This document shows, in pieces, positions 53,209 to 61,022 of a DNA stretch of 64,000 bases. The notes beneath the pieces are model-generated. The model was not told the origin of the DNA. It searched no databases and was given only the letters and a program-made list of their open reading frames with translations. The stretch is from UBA1756 sp045222555 (lineage in GTDB: Bacteria > Bacteroidota > Bacteroidia > Bacteroidales > WCHB1-69), in contig JBGUYY010000091.1 of assembly GCA_045222555.1 (NCBI GenBank), positions 141,622 through 205,621 of the forward strand. The letters are read 5' to 3'. The translations under genes were made by a program, and so were the position numbers. The number at the start of each line of letters is the position of its first letter. Within the stretch, counting starts at the first letter, position 1.

Positions 53209-54249
53209 ATGGAAAAAATCATCGTCATCGAACCGCACCTCGCTGTCGGCATCTACGGGAAGAACAACCGCAACATCGACCTGCTCCGCAACATCTATCC
53301 CACCCTCAAGCTCACCGCCCGCGGCAACGAGCTGAAGGTGAACGGTACCGACGAGGAGGTGGCTACTTTCGAGTCGCGCTTCGAGCTGCTCACCGCCTTC
53401 TACGACCATTTCGAGCGCCTCACCGAGACCGATATCCTGAACATCACCGCCAACGAGGACGAGCATTTCTTTCTTCTCGACAAAGAGCAGAACGGTTCGG
53501 ATGTGATTCTGCACGGCAGGGAAGGGAAGGTCATCAAGGCGCTCACGCCCAACCAGAAAAAGCTGGTGAAGAGTCTGGAACACAACGACATGATTTTCGC
53601 CATCGGGCCGGCAGGTACGGGCAAGACCTACACCGCTGTGGCCCTCGCTGTGCGGGCGCTGAAGAACAAGCAGGTGAAGCGCATCATCCTCACCCGTCCG
53701 GCGGTGGAGGCCGGCGAGAACCTCGGCTTCCTGCCCGGCGACATGCGCGACAAGCTCGACCCCTACCTCCAGCCCCTCTACGACGCCCTCCGCGACATGA
53801 TGCCGATGGCCAAGCTCGTCGCCTACCTCGAGGACAAGACCATCGAGATCGCGCCGCTCGCCTTCATGCGCGGCCGTACCCTCGACAACGCCTACGTCAT
53901 CCTCGACGAGGCGCAGAACGCCACCGAGAGCCAGCTCAAGATGTTCCTTACCCGTATGGGCAAGAATGCCAAGTTCCTCATCACCGGCGACATTACCCAG
54001 ATTGACCTGCCCCGCCACCAGCATTCAGGTCTTGTGCAGGCCGGTAGCATCTTGCGCGATATCAAGGGAATAGAGTTTATCTACTTGGACAATGCCGACG
54101 TGGTGCGCCACCATTTGGTCACCAAGATCATCCAGCGCTATGAGGCGTGGGAGAGCGAGCGAAGCAGTAAGAGCGATAGAGGTGAACGGCCAGAGCGGAG
54201 CGAGAAGACCGACATATCTGAAAAGGATGGGGCAGGGGATACTATATAA
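53209..54249 (+). CDS. phoH: PhoH family ATPase
   Basis: This 346-residue PhoH-like P-loop ATPase has an N-terminal KH-like region (about 1-90) and an ATPase domain with Walker A FAIGPAGTGKTYTAVALA near 130, the PhoH segment ILTRPAVEAGENLGFLPGDM, DPYLQPLYDALRDMM, Walker B AYVILDEAQNAT near 229 and the sensor LITGDITQIDLPRHQHSGL. PhoH proteins are thought to act in RNA metabolism, sometimes with YbeY. A charged, disordered tail (SERSSKSDRGERPERSEKTD) extends beyond the usual end. It is 3 bases after the thiL-like gene and shares its promoter. Confidence 0.95.
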   Translation: MEKIIVIEPHLAVGIYGKNNRNIDLLRNIYPTLKLTARGNELKVNGTDEEVATFESRFELLTAFYDHFERLTETDILNITANEDEHFFLLDKEQNGSDVILHGREGKVIKALTPNQKKLVKSLEHNDMIFAIGPAGTGKTYTAVALAVRALKNKQVKRIILTRPAVEAGENLGFLPGDMRDKLDPYLQPLYDALRDMMPMAKLVAYLEDKTIEIAPLAFMRGRTLDNAYVILDEAQNATESQLKMFLTRMGKNAKFLITGDITQIDLPRHQHSGLVQAGSILRDIKGIEFIYLDNADVVRHHLVTKIIQRYEAWESERSSKSDRGERPERSEKTDISEKDGAGDTI

Positions 54250-54361
54250 TTATATGTAGCCTTTCGGCGCTGACATAGTCTGTTTCCTTCGCTTTTGCAC
54301 CGGTGTGAAACTTGGTGGAAAAATATTTTTTTATAAATGATAAAGCAAAAAGAAATTTTTG

Positions 54362-54369
54362 TACTTTTG
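54362..54369 (+). promoter_or_regulatory. Housekeeping -7 element (TACTTTTG) of the rplM-rpsI operon
   Basis: TACTTTTG fits TAnnTTTG and is followed by a GCCGCCCGAAAA start-site region also found before feoAB. The leader to the rplM ATG is about 90 nt and could hold an autoregulatory site, but I recognise no defined leader motif. Confidence 0.7.
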
Positions 54370-54459
54370 CCGCCCGAAAATCCGATTATTATCTAACGAT
54401 AAACAAATTAAGAACCGGGGCGTATGGGTGAAGATGCGCTCCAAAACAAAAGATTGAAA

Positions 54460-54915
54460 ATGAACACATTAAGTTACAGAACGATTCCTGCCAGCGAGAA
54501 AATCGTGAAAAAGGAATGGGTTGTCATCGATGCAGAAAATGCAGTTGTCGGCCGCCTTTCCACCGTCGTCGCCCGCATCCTTCGCGGTAAGACGAAGACT
54601 TATTATTCACCTCATTTCGATTGCGGTGACAATGTCATCATCATCAATGCCGAGAAAATCCGTTTCACCGGCAAGAAGATGACCGACAAGGTTTACACTC
54701 ACCACACCGGCTATCCGGGCGGTCAGCGTCATCAGTCTCCCCGTGAGCTCCTCAGCAGAAACCCCATCCGTGTCATCGAACACGCTGTGAGAGGCATGCT
54801 CCCGAAGAACAGACTGGGCGACCAGCTCTATCGTAACCTTCATGTCTATGCGGGTCCCAACCATCCGCACGAAGGTCAGCAACCCAAATTGATTAACATT
54901 AACGATATTAAATAG
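54460..54915 (+). CDS. rplM: 50S ribosomal protein L13
   Basis: The 151-residue product has the L13 signatures KEWVVIDAENAVVGRLSTVV, ARILRGKTKTYYSPHFDCGD, INAEKIRFTGKKMTDKVYTH, HHTGYPGGQRHQSP and AVRGMLPKNRLGDQLYRNLH. The start at 54460 (MNTLSYRTIPASEK) is chosen over an ATG at 54424 because Bacteroidota L13 begins M-(D/N)-T-L-S-Y-(K/R)-T. The rpsI gene begins 2 bases after its stop, the usual conserved pair. Confidence 0.97.
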   Translation: MNTLSYRTIPASEKIVKKEWVVIDAENAVVGRLSTVVARILRGKTKTYYSPHFDCGDNVIIINAEKIRFTGKKMTDKVYTHHTGYPGGQRHQSPRELLSRNPIRVIEHAVRGMLPKNRLGDQLYRNLHVYAGPNHPHEGQQPKLININDIK

Positions 54916-54917
54916 CA

Positions 54918-55304
54918 ATGGAAGTCACTAATACAATCGGAAGAAGAAAAACCGCAGTTGCCAGAATCTACATGCAGAAAGGCAGCGGCCAGATCACCAT
55001 CAACAAGCGCGATTACAAAGAGTATTTCCCGCTCGGCACCCTCCAGTATGTCGTCACTCAGCCCCTCCAGATCACCGATCTTATGGGCCAGTATGACATC
55101 AAGGTCAACCTCGACGGCGGCGGTATGTCAGGCCAAGCTGAAGCCCTCCGTCTCGCCATCTCCCGCGCCATTTGCGAGCTCTATCCTGATTTCCGCCCCA
55201 CCCTCAAATCCAAGGGCCTCCTCAAGCGTGACCCCCGTATGGTGGAGAGAAAGAAACCTGGTCAGCCCAAAGCACGTAAGAGATTCCAGTTCAGCAAACG
55301 TTAA
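54918..55304 (+). CDS. rpsI: 30S ribosomal protein S9
   Basis: The 128-residue protein has the S9 signatures TIGRRKTAVARIYMQKGSG, the DLMGQYDIKVNLDGGGMSGQ core, AEALRLAISRAICELYPDF and the basic C-terminal tail KKPGQPKARKRFQFSKR that contacts P-site tRNA. It starts 2 bases after rplM and completes the L13-S9 pair. rpsB starts 104 bases later with no terminator between, so rplM-rpsI-rpsB-tsf may be one transcript. Confidence 0.98.
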   Translation: MEVTNTIGRRKTAVARIYMQKGSGQITINKRDYKEYFPLGTLQYVVTQPLQITDLMGQYDIKVNLDGGGMSGQAEALRLAISRAICELYPDFRPTLKSKGLLKRDPRMVERKKPGQPKARKRFQFSKR

Positions 55305-55408
55305 ACATCGGATCATCAATTTATTATTAACCAGTTTAGTATCGAAACTGTTGAGACTTCATTCGAACTACTCATCAGTTGATTAATGAACGTAAACAAA
55401 TTAAAAAA

Positions 55409-56314
55409 ATGGCACAAGTAACATTTGAGCAACTTTTGGACGCCGGCTGTCACTTTGGACACCTGAGAAGAAAATGGAACCCCCACATGGCTCCCTACAT
55501 CTTCATGGAGAAGAACGGCATCCACATCATCGACCTTCACAAAACCACCGAGAAATTGGACGAGGCTTGCGCAGCTGCCAAGCAGATCGCCAAATCGGGC
55601 CGCAAGATTCTCTTCGTCGCTACCAAAAAGCAGGCGAAAGACACCGTGGCCGAACTCGTAAAGACAGTAGGCATGCCTTACGTCACCGAGCGCTGGCCCG
55701 GCGGTATGCTTACCAACTTCTTCACCATCCGGAAGGCCGTCAAGAAAATGGGTGACATCGACAAGCTGATGGAAAGCCCCCAGTTCGACAAGATCTCCAA
55801 GAGAGAGAAACTGCAGATCCAGCGTGAGAGAGCCAAACTCGACAAGAACCTCGGTTCCATCGCCGACCTCTCCCGTCTGCCCGCAGCCGTCTTCATCGTT
55901 GATATCCTGAAAGAGCACATCGCAGTGGCTGAGGCTCACCGTCTCAACATCCCCACGCTCGCTATCGTCGATACCAACTCTGACCCGAACCTCGTGGACT
56001 TCCCCATCCCCGCCAACGACGACGCCTCCAAGTCTATCTCCGTGATCGTGAAGGCCGTTTGCGACGCCATCGCTGAAGGTCTTGCCGAACGCAAGATCGA
56101 CAAGGACAACGCCGCCAATGACGATATGGATGAAGAGACCGCCGAATTCACCGACGAAGCCAACTACGACGATGACGAGAAACGCGAGGGCAGAACCCGC
56201 GACGGCGTCAGAAAAGTCAAGGATGTGGCTGAAGAGGGTGAAGATGGTCAGCGCAAAAAACGCCCCACCATCAAGAGAGGTCCCGTGAAAGCCGGTAGCA
56301 CCAAGAAAAACTAA
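55409..56314 (+). CDS. rpsB: 30S ribosomal protein S2 with acidic C-terminal extension
   Basis: The 301-residue product has the S2 core: FEQLLDAGCHFGHLRRKWNP, YIFMEKNGIHIIDLHKT, ILFVATKKQAKDTVAE, ERWPGGMLTNFFTIRKAV, SRLPAAVFIVDILKEHIAV and IPTLAIVDTNSDPNLVDFPI. After about residue 230 it adds a long, highly charged, acidic then basic tail (DDMDEETAEFTDEANYDDDE) ending in KRGPVKAGSTKKN. Bacteroidota S2 proteins often carry such tails; this one makes the protein about 60-70 residues longer than the E. coli type. The start at 55409 (MAQVTFEQLL) is the family-typical one. tsf follows after 28 bases. Confidence 0.97.
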   Translation: MAQVTFEQLLDAGCHFGHLRRKWNPHMAPYIFMEKNGIHIIDLHKTTEKLDEACAAAKQIAKSGRKILFVATKKQAKDTVAELVKTVGMPYVTERWPGGMLTNFFTIRKAVKKMGDIDKLMESPQFDKISKREKLQIQRERAKLDKNLGSIADLSRLPAAVFIVDILKEHIAVAEAHRLNIPTLAIVDTNSDPNLVDFPIPANDDASKSISVIVKAVCDAIAEGLAERKIDKDNAANDDMDEETAEFTDEANYDDDEKREGRTRDGVRKVKDVAEEGEDGQRKKRPTIKRGPVKAGSTKKN

Positions 56315-56342
56315 TTTCGTTTAACCATTAAAATTTTATAAT

Positions 56343-57167
56343 ATGGAAATCAAAGCAGCACAAGTCAATGAGCTGAGAAAAATGACCGGTGTCGGTATGA
56401 TGGATTGCAAGAACGCCCTCGTAGAAGCTGAAGGCGATTTCGACAAAGCTATCGACATCCTCAGAAAAAAAGGCCAGAAGGTCGCCGCCAAACGTGCTGA
56501 CCGCACCGCTGATCAGGGCCGCGTCGTCGCCAAAGTCAACGCCGACAGCACCAAGGGTTACATCCTCGTGCTCAGCTGCGAAACCGACTTCGTGGGCAAG
56601 AACGCTGAGTTCGTTGCCGCCAGCGAGCAGTTCATCGACCTCGCTATGAAGGCTAACGCCAAAACCCGCGAAGAGGTACTCGCTCTCGACGTCGACGGCC
56701 GTACCATCGCCGATCATATTTCTGACCTGATGGGCAAAACCGGTGAGAAAATCGAACTCCCCGCCTTCAACGTTATCGAGGCAGCTCACGTCACCGCTTA
56801 CAACCACATGGGTAACCGCCTCGCCTGCATCGCCGGTTTCAACATCGCTGGCGTTGATGAGGCCGCTCACGAGGTAGCCCTCCAGATCGCCGCTATGAAC
56901 CCGGTTGCCCTCAACGCCGAGTCCATCCCGCAGGCTACCATCGACCACGAGCTCGAAGTGGCACGCGAGACCATCCGTCAGGAAGGCAAACCCGAAAACA
57001 TGGTGGACAAAATCGCCCAGGGTAAGCTCAACAAGTTCTTCAAGGAAAACACCCTTCTTGCTCAGGACTACTACGCCGACAACAAGATGAGCGTGACCGA
57101 CTTCCTCAAGAAGACTAACCCCGACCTCACCTGCACCGGTTTCTACCGTCTGCAGCTCGGTGCATAA
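56343..57167 (+). CDS. tsf: Elongation factor Ts
   Basis: EF-Ts recycles EF-Tu by exchanging GDP for GTP. The 274-residue protein has the N-terminal UBA-like motif ELRKMTGVGMMDCKNALVEA, DFDKAIDILRKKGQKVAAKR, the core segment ILVLSCETDFVGKNAEFVA, the AAMNPVALNAESIPQATIDH region and the tail KLNKFFKENTLLAQDYYADN. It forms the usual rpsB-tsf pair. A strong hairpin terminator follows 23 bases after the stop, ending the translation-gene block. Confidence 0.97.
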   Translation: MEIKAAQVNELRKMTGVGMMDCKNALVEAEGDFDKAIDILRKKGQKVAAKRADRTADQGRVVAKVNADSTKGYILVLSCETDFVGKNAEFVAASEQFIDLAMKANAKTREEVLALDVDGRTIADHISDLMGKTGEKIELPAFNVIEAAHVTAYNHMGNRLACIAGFNIAGVDEAAHEVALQIAAMNPVALNAESIPQATIDHELEVARETIRQEGKPENMVDKIAQGKLNKFFKENTLLAQDYYADNKMSVTDFLKKTNPDLTCTGFYRLQLGA

Positions 57168-57189
57168 CCGACATACAGGTCGTTTCAAT

Positions 57190-57224
57190 AAAAATCCCGA
57201 TGCCAACGGCATCGGGATTTTTTT
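57190..57224 (+). terminator. Rho-independent terminator after tsf
   Basis: A perfect 15-base stem (AAAAATCCCGATGCC / GGCATCGGGATTTTT) with a three-base loop ends in a T run. Confidence 0.95.
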
Positions 57225-57250
57225 ATTCTATCCAATTTCTAGTTTTTTTG

Positions 57251-57258
57251 TACTTTTG
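57251..57258 (+). promoter_or_regulatory. Housekeeping -7 element (TACTTTTG) for the GldM-like/GldL-like pair
   Basis: TACTTTTG fits TAnnTTTG, lies 52 bases before the GldM-like ATG and 27 bases after the tsf terminator, so the pair forms an independent unit. Confidence 0.7.
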
Positions 57259-57309
57259 CCATCCAAAATAATATTAGAAAACAATCCCATCTTCATAAAA
57301 ACGACCATT

Positions 57310-58017
57310 ATGGAAAATCAGAAGTCTAACGCCAAAATGTATGTGGCCTTTTTCGCCATCAGTATTATTCTTTTTGCGACGGCGGCAATGATAGGTCTCT
57401 CCATCAATGTCTCGAAAGAACACCTGGCAGCAGTGACCTCCGCCGGCGAGACCATTCATCGCAGTTATGTGAATGCCGAAGAAATGGTGTATCAGGAGTA
57501 TGCACAACTGTTGGAAACACAGGATACTACATTCAATCCCAATATGGAGCAACTCCGCAATTTGTCTTCTGACCTGATCAGCTATATTCAGCACCTGCGC
57601 TATGAGTTGATTCAATATGTGGATGGACAGCAGGCCGCCGCCGACAATGCCCAGGAATTCATGGGTGGAGTTCCGTATATTAGTGCGAGCGCAATCATGA
57701 ATAATGACAATGTTGATGCCCAAATGCAGTTCATGTTGGGTAGCCAGCCCACCAGTCGAGCTACCGAGTTAAAGAACAAAATCAACGAGTATAAATCAGC
57801 TGTGTTACAGCTGGTTCCGGCTGAAAAGCGCAGTGTTGTAGAGCAGAAATTGGCCTTCCTTTCCACCGCAGATGTTTACGATCGTTATAATGAAAGAGAG
57901 TGGTCATGGGAAGATGTTATGTTTTATCGCACCTTGGCCAGTGTTGCGGCCATGGAACTGGAGACTTTGGCATTGGATATTCATTCGGCAGAATTAATTG
58001 TTTTGAAAAATTTATAA
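57310..58017 (+). CDS. GldM N-terminal-domain-like membrane protein (truncated GldM/PorM homologue)
   Basis: A 235-residue protein with one transmembrane helix (about residues 10-32) followed by a periplasmic helical domain that matches domain 1 of GldM/PorM, the rotor-like partner of GldL in the T9SS proton-driven motor. Landmarks in order are NVSKEHL just after the membrane helix (33-39), NLSSDLISYIQHLRYELIQY, DNVDAQMQFMLG, ATELKNKINEYKSAVLQLVP and the C-terminal WSWEDVMFYRTLASVAAMEL followed by a helix ending AELIVLKNL. GldM is normally about 510-520 residues with three further Ig-like domains that reach GldKN; all are absent here and the protein ends cleanly with a stop. A GldL-like gene follows after 13 bases. 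It is an orphan pair, away from any gldKLMN operon seen here. Confidence 0.8.
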   Translation: MENQKSNAKMYVAFFAISIILFATAAMIGLSINVSKEHLAAVTSAGETIHRSYVNAEEMVYQEYAQLLETQDTTFNPNMEQLRNLSSDLISYIQHLRYELIQYVDGQQAAADNAQEFMGGVPYISASAIMNNDNVDAQMQFMLGSQPTSRATELKNKINEYKSAVLQLVPAEKRSVVEQKLAFLSTADVYDRYNEREWSWEDVMFYRTLASVAAMELETLALDIHSAELIVLKNL

Positions 58018-58030
58018 ATAAATTATTGAT

Positions 58031-58204
58031 ATGAAACACTTTATTTGCATTTTCGGAGCTATCACCTTCGTGCTTTTAGACCTGGGTCTGTTGTTTAAAA
58101 TCATGCACTGGCCTGGGGCTGCTGTCATGATTCTGCTGTCGATGGGCGCCCTGCTTCCTGTATTTACTATCTGTACTGCCATCTATGTGGCCAGGAAAAA
58201 GTAA
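58031..58204 (+). CDS. GldL-like two-helix membrane peptide
   Basis: This 57-residue protein has two transmembrane helices (about 4-22 and 31-53) joined by the hallmark LFKIMHWPGA loop (21-30) of GldL/PorL, the stator-like partner of GldM. In GldL the Lys and His of this motif and a Glu in helix 2 are important for proton coupling (from memory of studies on Flavobacterium GldL). Here Lys23 and His26 are kept but helix 2 (AVMILLSMGALLPVFTIC) has no acidic residue, and the cytoplasmic domain of about 150 residues is missing. It lies 13 bases after the GldM-like gene, so the two are in the reverse of the usual gldL-gldM order. Confidence 0.78.
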   Translation: MKHFICIFGAITFVLLDLGLLFKIMHWPGAAVMILLSMGALLPVFTICTAIYVARKK

Positions 58205-58287
58205 ATCTTTTCATCCTTTTTTCTCTTGGTTTTAATATTTTGAGAAAAAACCGTGTCTAAAGGAGCATTGTGTTTAATTTTTTAGCA

Positions 58288-59568
58288 ATGAAAAGATTTG
58301 TATTAGTATGGATGGTTGCCGGCATGATGATGTCGGGCAGCCTGTTTGGACAACCCACATTAAAACTTCAAAAGGCAGAAGTAAAGGGATTGGTGGAAGA
58401 TACCGTGGTAGATCCCACCCCGCACCCTATCCACCTGTCGGACGCACAGAAAGCCTTTGTGGCCGGCAACAATGCCTTCACCCTCAATTTCTTGAAAACC
58501 GTCAGCGCCACCGATGCCGCCGACAAGAGTTTTATCTACTCGCCGCTGAGTATCACCTATGTGCTCAGCATGGTGAACGATGCCTCGGTGGGCAAAACCG
58601 AGAAGGAGTTGGAGAAAGTGTTGGGCTTCGGTGAGTCTGGCATCTTATCCGTAAATGAATTTTGTAAAACTTTGATTGACAGTCTGCCCAATGTGGACCG
58701 GCAGGTGCAGTTGCATATTGCTAACGCCATTTTTGTGAACCAACACAACCAGTTGAAGGATCCCTTCCAGCGGGAAATGCGGAAATATTATGGCGCCATG
58801 GCCGAGTCGTTAGACTTCACGTCGCAGGCCTCCCTCAACCGCATCAATGGCTGGTGCAGTATTAAAACCAAAGGGATGATCCCCGAGATTTTGGAGAAAC
58901 TGGATCCCGCCGTCATTTCGTACCTGCTGAATGCTATTTATTTCAAGGCTGGATGGACCAACGAGTTCAGCGAAAGCCTCACCCGCGACGAGGTTTTCAA
59001 CGCGCCGAAAGGGAAGAAGGAACTGCCGATGATGCACCAAGAGAACCACTTCCGGTATGCAAAAAACGACATTTTCGCCTTGGTGGACCTTCCCTACAGC
59101 AACCAGATGTGGAGCATGACGGTGATGCTGCCCGAGCCTGGCAAAACCACCAACGATGTCATTGACTATCTGGCAGAAAACGGCTTGACCTCCTGCCTCA
59201 AGAGCGCCTACGCGCAGAAAGTGGATCTGAAACTGCCCCGCTTTGAGACGGAGTCGGAGACGGAAGATTTGATAGAAACGCTGAAAACGATGGGCATCAC
59301 CCGTGTTTTCACCGACGGGCTGGCCGAAATTCCGAACATGTGCGATGTCGATGTGTATATCGGCATGATGTTGCAGAAAGCCCGTATCAAGGTAAACGAA
59401 AGCGGTTCGGAGGCGGCAGCTGTTACCGTGGCCGGCATGATGAAATGCACCTCAGTGCCTCGCCCGGAGCCGCCCGTCATCTTCCACGCCGACCGGCCGT
59501 TTGTGTACGTCATCCGCGAAGCCTCCACGGGAGTGATTCTCTTTGTGGGCAAGTACACCGGACAGTAA
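58288..59568 (+). CDS. Secreted serpin (serine/cysteine protease inhibitor)
   Basis: A 426-residue serpin with a signal peptide (about residues 1-21, MKRFVLVWMVAGMMMSGSLFG) and a roughly 35-residue linker before the fold. Serpin landmarks are FIYSPLSITYVLSMVNDAS, LHIANAIFVNQ, ISYLLNAIYFKAGWTNEF, FALVDLPYSNQMWSMTVMLP, VDLKLPRFETESETED and the C-terminal RPFVYVIREASTGVILFVGK. The reactive-centre hinge is intact and small-residue-rich (ESGSEAAAVTV, Glu371 to Val381), so it should be inhibitory. Counting from the conserved Gly373 as P15 puts P1 at Cys387 with Met-Met-Lys before it. Gut and oral Bacteroidota serpins are known (miropin of Tannerella). The start at 58288 is favoured over a GTG at 58270. 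The target protease is unknown. Confidence 0.94.
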   Translation: MKRFVLVWMVAGMMMSGSLFGQPTLKLQKAEVKGLVEDTVVDPTPHPIHLSDAQKAFVAGNNAFTLNFLKTVSATDAADKSFIYSPLSITYVLSMVNDASVGKTEKELEKVLGFGESGILSVNEFCKTLIDSLPNVDRQVQLHIANAIFVNQHNQLKDPFQREMRKYYGAMAESLDFTSQASLNRINGWCSIKTKGMIPEILEKLDPAVISYLLNAIYFKAGWTNEFSESLTRDEVFNAPKGKKELPMMHQENHFRYAKNDIFALVDLPYSNQMWSMTVMLPEPGKTTNDVIDYLAENGLTSCLKSAYAQKVDLKLPRFETESETEDLIETLKTMGITRVFTDGLAEIPNMCDVDVYIGMMLQKARIKVNESGSEAAAVTVAGMMKCTSVPRPEPPVIFHADRPFVYVIREASTGVILFVGKYTGQ

Positions 59569-59587
59569 GATTTTAGTGAAACGGATG

Positions 59588-59628
59588 AAACAAAAAAAGA
59601 AGACTTCAAAAGTCTTCTTTTTTTGTTT
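59588..59628. terminator. Bidirectional terminator between the serpin gene and tRNA-Asp
   Basis: Perfect 19-base arms (59588-59606 and 59610-59628) form a hairpin with T-rich tracts on both strands (TTCTTTTTTTGTTT). It lies 20 bases after the serpin stop and 6 bases after the 3' end of the oppositely oriented tRNA. Confidence 0.9.
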
Positions 59629-59633
59629 CAGGG

Positions 59634-59708
59634 CGGGCCGGACGAGGCTCGAACTCGCGACCCCATGCGTGACAGGCATGTATTCTAACCAAACTGAACT
59701 ACCGGCCC
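59634..59708 (-). tRNA. tRNA-Asp (GTC)
   Basis: Read on the minus strand, a complete cloverleaf is seen: acceptor GGGCCGG pairing with CCGGCCC, a D-arm containing AGTTCAGTTTGGTTAGAAT, an anticodon loop CTGTCAC with anticodon GTC closed by the stem ATGC/GCAT, and a T-arm with GTTCGAGCC. The discriminator base is G. The 3' CCA is not encoded, as is common in Bacteroidota. It has an upstream housekeeping promoter and a terminator just downstream, so it is a single-gene unit. Confidence 0.97.
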
Positions 59709-59729
59709 TGTTGTCTCATTTCGAGGATG

Positions 59730-59759
59730 CAAAAATACAGCTTTTTTGTAAGTTAGCAA
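59730..59759 (-). promoter_or_regulatory. Housekeeping promoter of tRNA-Asp
   Basis: On the minus strand a TTG (59757-59759) is followed after 19 bases by TATTTTTG (59730-59737), matching the -33 and -7 elements with standard spacing. The tRNA 5' end lies 21 bases downstream. Confidence 0.8.
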
Positions 59760-59843
59760 GCGTTTTTTCAAAAAAAATCAATATTTTATATTTTATTAAA
59801 AATCAATTATTTATAATAAAAATAGTTGATGAAATGATGGGTT

Positions 59844-60998
59844 TTACGCTTCTTTGATGATGTTGGAGGTGCCATTTTTCGCGCAATCTACCACAATTTC
59901 TGCCGCCCGCGCTGATGCGCCCCGCCCGCCGAGCCGGCCAAGAAGTTCGCGATAGTCATCGGAAATCCTCTGCCGTGTCGCCTCATCATGCAGCAGTTTC
60001 TCCACCTCCGCGCGCAGTTTCGGGTGGGTGAGGTCGTGCTGGATAAGCTCGGTCACCGCAGGCTTGTCGAGCACGAGGTTCACCAACGAGATGTATTTGA
60101 TGGTGTCTTTCGCCACCGCCTTGGCAATCTGGTACGAGAGGCCGCTGGTTTTGTAGCACACCACCTGTCGCGTGCCGAGGATGGCCGTTTCGAGTGTGGC
60201 GGTGCCGGAGGTCACCACGGCGGCCTCGGCGTTCAGCACCAACGGGTAGGTCTGCGACAGCGCACATTTCACGTTGTGGCCGCGCAGAATGTCAGCATAT
60301 AGTTTCTCGGGCAGCCACTTCACGGTGGAGACCACAAACTGGTACTCGGGGAAGTCATCCACAATCTCCAACATCACAGGCAGTATCTTGGTGATTTCCT
60401 GCTTGCGGCTGCCGGGCAGGATGGCGATGATAGGCCGCTCGTCCAAGCCGTTGATAGAGCGGAAGTTGCGTACCGGATCGCTGTCGCGCAGGTCGGGACC
60501 GATGGCGTCGAGCAGCGGATGCCCCACATAGTCGGCGGTGTAGCCGTAGCGGGCGTAAAACTCCTTCTCGAACGGCAGAATCGGCATCACATGGTCGCAG
60601 GTGCGCTTGATCTTGTGCACGCGCCCCGTTTTCCATGCCCAGATTTGGGGGGAGATATAATAGATGATTTTGAAACCCTGCTGTTTCGCCCACTCCGCAA
60701 TGCGCAAGTTGAAGCCGGGATAATCCACCATGATGATGATATCAGGCTGGTAATCAAGAATATCCTGTTTGCAGAAACTGATGTTCTTCAGAATGATACG
60801 CAGGTGGGTGGCCACTTCCCAGAAGCCCATGAAGGCGAGGTCGCGGTAGTGCTTGACGATGGTGCCGCCCTGCGCTTCCATCAGGTCACCGCCCCAGCAG
60901 CGGTACTCGGCGGCGGGGTCCAGCCGGTTGATTTCGCGCATCAGGTTCGAGGCGTGCAGGTCGCCGGACGCCTCCCCGGCAATGACGTAGTATTTCAT
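59844..60998 (-). CDS. lpxB: Lipid-A-disaccharide synthase
   Basis: LpxB joins UDP-2,3-diacylglucosamine and lipid X at the inner membrane to form the lipid A disaccharide. The 384-residue protein starts MKYYVIAGEASGDLHASNLM, and shows CWGGDLMEAQGG, the FMGFWEVATHL segment, IIIMVDYPGFNLRIA, YISPQIWAWKTGRVHKIK, MPILPFEKEFYARYG with YVGHPLLDA, the glycosyltransferase phosphate-binding AILPGSRKQEI and the VTSGTATLETAILGTRQVVC motif. Length is normal. It is the last gene of a minus-strand set with the PorV-like gene 24 bases upstream. The presence of LpxB confirms a Gram-negative outer membrane. Confidence 0.96.
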   Translation of the reverse strand: MKYYVIAGEASGDLHASNLMREINRLDPAAEYRCWGGDLMEAQGGTIVKHYRDLAFMGFWEVATHLRIILKNISFCKQDILDYQPDIIIMVDYPGFNLRIAEWAKQQGFKIIYYISPQIWAWKTGRVHKIKRTCDHVMPILPFEKEFYARYGYTADYVGHPLLDAIGPDLRDSDPVRNFRSINGLDERPIIAILPGSRKQEITKILPVMLEIVDDFPEYQFVVSTVKWLPEKLYADILRGHNVKCALSQTYPLVLNAEAAVVTSGTATLETAILGTRQVVCYKTSGLSYQIAKAVAKDTIKYISLVNLVLDKPAVTELIQHDLTHPKLRAEVEKLLHDEATRQRISDDYRELLGRLGGRGASARAAEIVVDCAKNGTSNIIKEA

Positions 60999-61022
60999 TT
61001 TCAGATTTTTACAATTGATGGG

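Noticed and set aside
52147..54024. Long 625-codon open frame on the minus strand across thiL and phoH
   Set aside because: It is the antisense shadow of two well-supported plus-strand genes; its translation is low-complexity Val/Glu/His-rich with no family motif, a product of GC-biased third positions.
54424..54459. Earlier ATG for rplM at 54424
   Set aside because: The extra 12 residues are not part of L13 and precede the typical Bacteroidota L13 N-terminus.
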